NCBI GenBank assembly: GCA_028824715.1
Contig: JAPPCV010000114.1
Span: 1 to 64,000 of the forward strand
Source: Boseongicola sp.
GTDB taxonomy: Bacteria; Pseudomonadota; Alphaproteobacteria; Rhodobacterales; Rhodobacteraceae
Length of the DNA: 64,000 bases
Direction of reading: 5' to 3'
A program made the translations under genes and the position numbers. The notes under the pieces were generated by a model. The model saw only the letters and a program-made list of their open reading frames with translations, made no database searches and had not been told where the DNA came from. This document shows positions 61,443-64,000 of this stretch, one piece after another. How positions within the stretch are numbered: the first letter of the stretch is position 1; every line of letters begins with the position of its first letter.

Positions 61443-63886
61443 TCGGCTTCTCCCTGTTGTGCGCCTGCTTCAGGCCGCCGCAGGCTGCGATACCGAAGCG
61501 CCATGAGTGCGGGCGCAAGCACGAAGTCTGCGGCCAGCGCGGTGACGATGGTGACGCCGGTCAAGAACCCGAAGTCGATCAGGTTTCTCATGTCGGCAAG
61601 GCAGAAGATGAAGAAGCCTGCGGTCAGCACCGTGGATGTCAGCAGCATCGCACGGCCCGAAGTCTGCAATGTCTCATGCACGGCGGCCTCCACGGAACCG
61701 GTGCGCTCAAGATACCTGTGAAAGTGATGCATGAAATGGACCGTGTCGTCCACGGCGAGGCCGATGGCGATCGAGCCGACCAGCATGGTGAAGAGATTCA
61801 GGGGGATCCCGGCAAGCTGCATCAACGCGAGCGTGAAAAGAACGGGCGTGAAGTTGGGAAGCATGCTTATCAGCCCGGTTCCGACGCGCCCGATGAGCGC
61901 GATCATCATCAGCGTGATCACGACACTGGCGATGAGGTAGCTGCGGGCCGCGGAGCGGATCGTGTTCTCGAGGGTCCTGCTCAGCAGGCTCATGATGCCA
62001 GTCACGGTCACGTCGGCGGAATTTCCGAAGGCGTCGGCGAAGCGCGTCTCCACGTCCCGGATGAACGGCGGATAGGTCAGGGTGTCCTGCCAAGGCACTC
62101 GCATGCTGAAGCGTGCGCGGCTGAAACTGAAGTCGACGAGATCCTCCAGGTCATCGGATCCGGAGTTTTCGAAAAGCAGGAATTCCTGCGGAATCAGCGC
62201 GGGATTTTCCGGGATGCGGTGAAATTCCGCGCGGTTCTCGTTCAGTGCCTGGTGAATTTCCTTCAGCAGATCGGCCACGGACAGGATGGCGCCCACATTG
62301 GTGGGGCCGGCGGATTCTGTCTCGATGTCGTGTTTGAGCGCGTCGAGCGTGAGCAGCGTGTCCCGGTCGTGCAAGCCGTTTTCGGCCCGGGTGTCCAGCA
62401 CGACCTCGAGCGACACCGACCCGCCGACACTGCGATCTATGGCACGGGTTGCCTGGTGCACCGGCCAGTGATCGGGCAACCATGACAGGATGTCGTGCGA
62501 AAAGCGCAGTTGCACCGCGAGCCCGAAAGCGACCGTCGCCGCCACCAGGAAGGCGCAGACGATCGGAACGGCGTTGCGAACGCCAAATCTGGCGAATGCG
62601 GCCAGCACCCTGTCCGTCATTGCCGACGCCCTGTCTGCCGGCGCGACTGCCCGCATGGCCCACGACGGGATCAGTGCTAGCCCCGCAGGCAGCAGCACCA
62701 GGGTGTAGAAGAGCGCGATCAGGACCCCGATGGCGGAGTATTGGCCCAGGTCGGCGATCGGGGCCACGTCGGCGACGGCGAAGGAGCCAAGGCCGGCGGC
62801 AGTGGTCAGGCTGGTCAGCATGACCGGCAGTCCGGCGTGCCCGACCGCCGCGATGATTGCTCGCTCCCGTTCGTGTCCGGCCCTGATGTTCCTGAAATGG
62901 ATGGCCAGCAGGTGAACCGCCGCGCCGACGCCCACGGCAAGCAGGAAGGACGGGAGAATGACGATCGGCAATGTCACGGGGGTGCCGAGGTGGCCCATGA
63001 GTCCGAGCGTGCTCAGCAGCGCCAGCAGGACCACGCTCAGCGGAAGCATCACGGCCGCGACGGAGCGGAACATTGCAAACAGGAGGAGCGCTATGACCGC
63101 TACTGCCAGCAGCACCGAGCGTCTAATGTCTTCCTGTAGCGCCGCCTTCAGGGATTCCGTGACCGCCGGGGTTCCTGCGGCATGCAGGACGAAGCCCTCG
63201 CGCCGATGCTCTGCCACGATTTCGTCGACGGCTTCGATCACCTCCTGGGTCTCTTCTTCGCTCAGGTGCTCTCGGGGACCCGCATCGGGACGGGACTCGT
63301 CGAACAGGGCAAGTGCGTCGTCAACCGACTGTTCGTCGGTATCGGCGAATCTTGCCAGTTCGAGCGCGATCGTGGTCACGGTCCCGTCGGGCGAGACCAG
63401 CAAGTTGCGGTACAGTGGATTCGCCAGAACCCGGGATCGAAGGGCCTCAAGGTCCTGTTCGGAATCCGGCCAGGACTGCATGAGGTCCTCGACAATCAGG
63501 CGGTCGCCATCGCCCCTTGTGCTGCGCGCGTTGACCATGGAGGTGATGCTCGCAAGGTAGGGGACGCCTGAGGCAAGGGCGACATGCAACTCCCTCAGTC
63601 CAGCCAGCGATTCCAGGGAAAAAAGTTCATCCGGTTCGACGGAAACGATGATCACGTCGTCCCGGCCGAATTGGTCCCGAAACTCCTCGTAACGTTCCAG
63701 TACCGGGTCCCCGGTCCGAAGAAAGGACTCGGTCGACGTGTCGATGACGAGGTTGCGCAGCCCGGTTGCCGCAGCAGCCGAGGCAATCAGCACGACGATG
63801 ACTGCGGGAATTCTCACTCGGCACAGATAGGCCGCCGATGCTTCGAACAGTTTCTCCACCCGCAACCTGGTCCCGGTCACGGCCAT
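61439..63886 (-). CDS. RND-superfamily (MMPL-type) exporter
   Basis: From ATG 63886 the 815-residue protein has twelve helices in two MMPL halves. An N-terminal helix (IPAVIVVLIASAAAATGLRN) and a large periplasmic loop precede helices 2-6, and the second half repeats this. The second half has the conserved GSIAIGLAVDDTVHFMHHF, with acidic residues for proton coupling. The first-half equivalent (LAVGVGAAVHLLAIHF) lacks the Asp. It resembles HpnN and other lipid exporters. The frame extends to 63955 but the extra residues look spurious. Genes upstream lie outside the window. Confidence 0.92.
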   Translation of the reverse strand: MAVTGTRLRVEKLFEASAAYLCRVRIPAVIVVLIASAAAATGLRNLVIDTSTESFLRTGDPVLERYEEFRDQFGRDDVIIVSVEPDELFSLESLAGLRELHVALASGVPYLASITSMVNARSTRGDGDRLIVEDLMQSWPDSEQDLEALRSRVLANPLYRNLLVSPDGTVTTIALELARFADTDEQSVDDALALFDESRPDAGPREHLSEEETQEVIEAVDEIVAEHRREGFVLHAAGTPAVTESLKAALQEDIRRSVLLAVAVIALLLFAMFRSVAAVMLPLSVVLLALLSTLGLMGHLGTPVTLPIVILPSFLLAVGVGAAVHLLAIHFRNIRAGHERERAIIAAVGHAGLPVMLTSLTTAAGLGSFAVADVAPIADLGQYSAIGVLIALFYTLVLLPAGLALIPSWAMRAVAPADRASAMTDRVLAAFARFGVRNAVPIVCAFLVAATVAFGLAVQLRFSHDILSWLPDHWPVHQATRAIDRSVGGSVSLEVVLDTRAENGLHDRDTLLTLDALKHDIETESAGPTNVGAILSVADLLKEIHQALNENRAEFHRIPENPALIPQEFLLFENSGSDDLEDLVDFSFSRARFSMRVPWQDTLTYPPFIRDVETRFADAFGNSADVTVTGIMSLLSRTLENTIRSAARSYLIASVVITLMMIALIGRVGTGLISMLPNFTPVLFTLALMQLAGIPLNLFTMLVGSIAIGLAVDDTVHFMHHFHRYLERTGSVEAAVHETLQTSGRAMLLTSTVLTAGFFIFCLADMRNLIDFGFLTGVTIVTALAADFVLAPALMALRYRSLRRPEAGAQQGEAE

Positions 63887-64000
63887 TATCCGTCTCGGCG
63901 GCGAATCGACGGGCCGGAGCGGCGCGCTTTGGCCGCGTTGCATGCAGTCTGGCAATCAGTGACGGCAATTGTGCGCATCGGCAGTCCAACGAAGTCCGTG

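Noticed and set aside
1-64000. CRISPR arrays, prophage, rRNA or intact insertion sequences
   Set aside because: No regularly spaced short repeats, no capsid/tail/integrase genes, no rRNA-like stretches and no full transposase were seen.

Overview
The window is about 64 kb of GC-rich, Gram-negative DNA. It most resembles an alphaproteobacterium of the Rhodobacterales. The reasons are the lptF-lptG-lptD-surA-pdxA-rsmA order, a holC gene nearby, a DUF4167 protein next to rsmA, and a MetA enzyme with the acetyl-CoA-type residue. No rRNA, tRNA, CRISPR array or intact transposase was seen. Many long stretches between genes contain only decayed pieces of genes, so the genome appears to be accumulating pseudogenes. 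Organism and functions are inferred from protein motifs read by eye; no database search was run.

Layout. Positions 1-17,500 hold housekeeping genes: the 3' end of a DUF4167 gene, the tightly overlapping LPS-transport/chaperone/PLP/rRNA-methylation operon (minus strand), holC, a retropepsin-like protease, a TetR regulator, metA with a P-loop ATPase of unknown role, two EamA transporters and guaA. Positions 17,600-24,500 carry an MttB-type methyltransferase, several very small proteins, an SRPBCC and an NTF2-like protein and an MFS exporter, separated by gene-poor DNA.

Positions 25,100-34,700 form a sugar-acid locus. A minus-strand operon (SDR dehydrogenase, family-5 binding protein, two permeases, double-ATPase, DgoD-type galactonate dehydratase) is divergent from a fused regulator. 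The regulator joins an IclR DNA-binding/effector part to an SMP-30/gluconolactonase beta-propeller whose metal ligands appear to be lost. Positions 34,700-40,400 are accessory: a broken PD-(D/E)XK nuclease-like gene, a coupled pair of unknown genes, a Cache-domain/outer-membrane-barrel fusion, a Toprim relic and one copy of a dispersed repeat (the other copy is at 21.6 kb, inverted).

Positions 40,400-51,950 form an eight-gene minus-strand operon with a divergent MarR regulator. In transcription order it encodes an AmiC-like cytoplasmic amide receptor, a flotillin, an amide/urea-type binding protein, two permeases, an ATPase, an ATPase fused to an amidase, and an acyl-CoA ligase. Read together, this looks like a complete route from an external amide to an acyl-CoA, with import and hydrolysis joined in one polypeptide. 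A perfect 12-bp inverted repeat surrounds the flotillin start codon, and a near-identical half-site lies in the MarR/AmiC intergenic region.

Positions 52,000-57,900 hold relics (a DUF5372-like piece, a serine-recombinase N-terminus, a SorC-type regulator) around intact mtnA and tauE-type genes. Positions 57,900-64,000 encode an MscS channel and a three-gene RND exporter / LolA-like / DUF1302 outer-membrane set.
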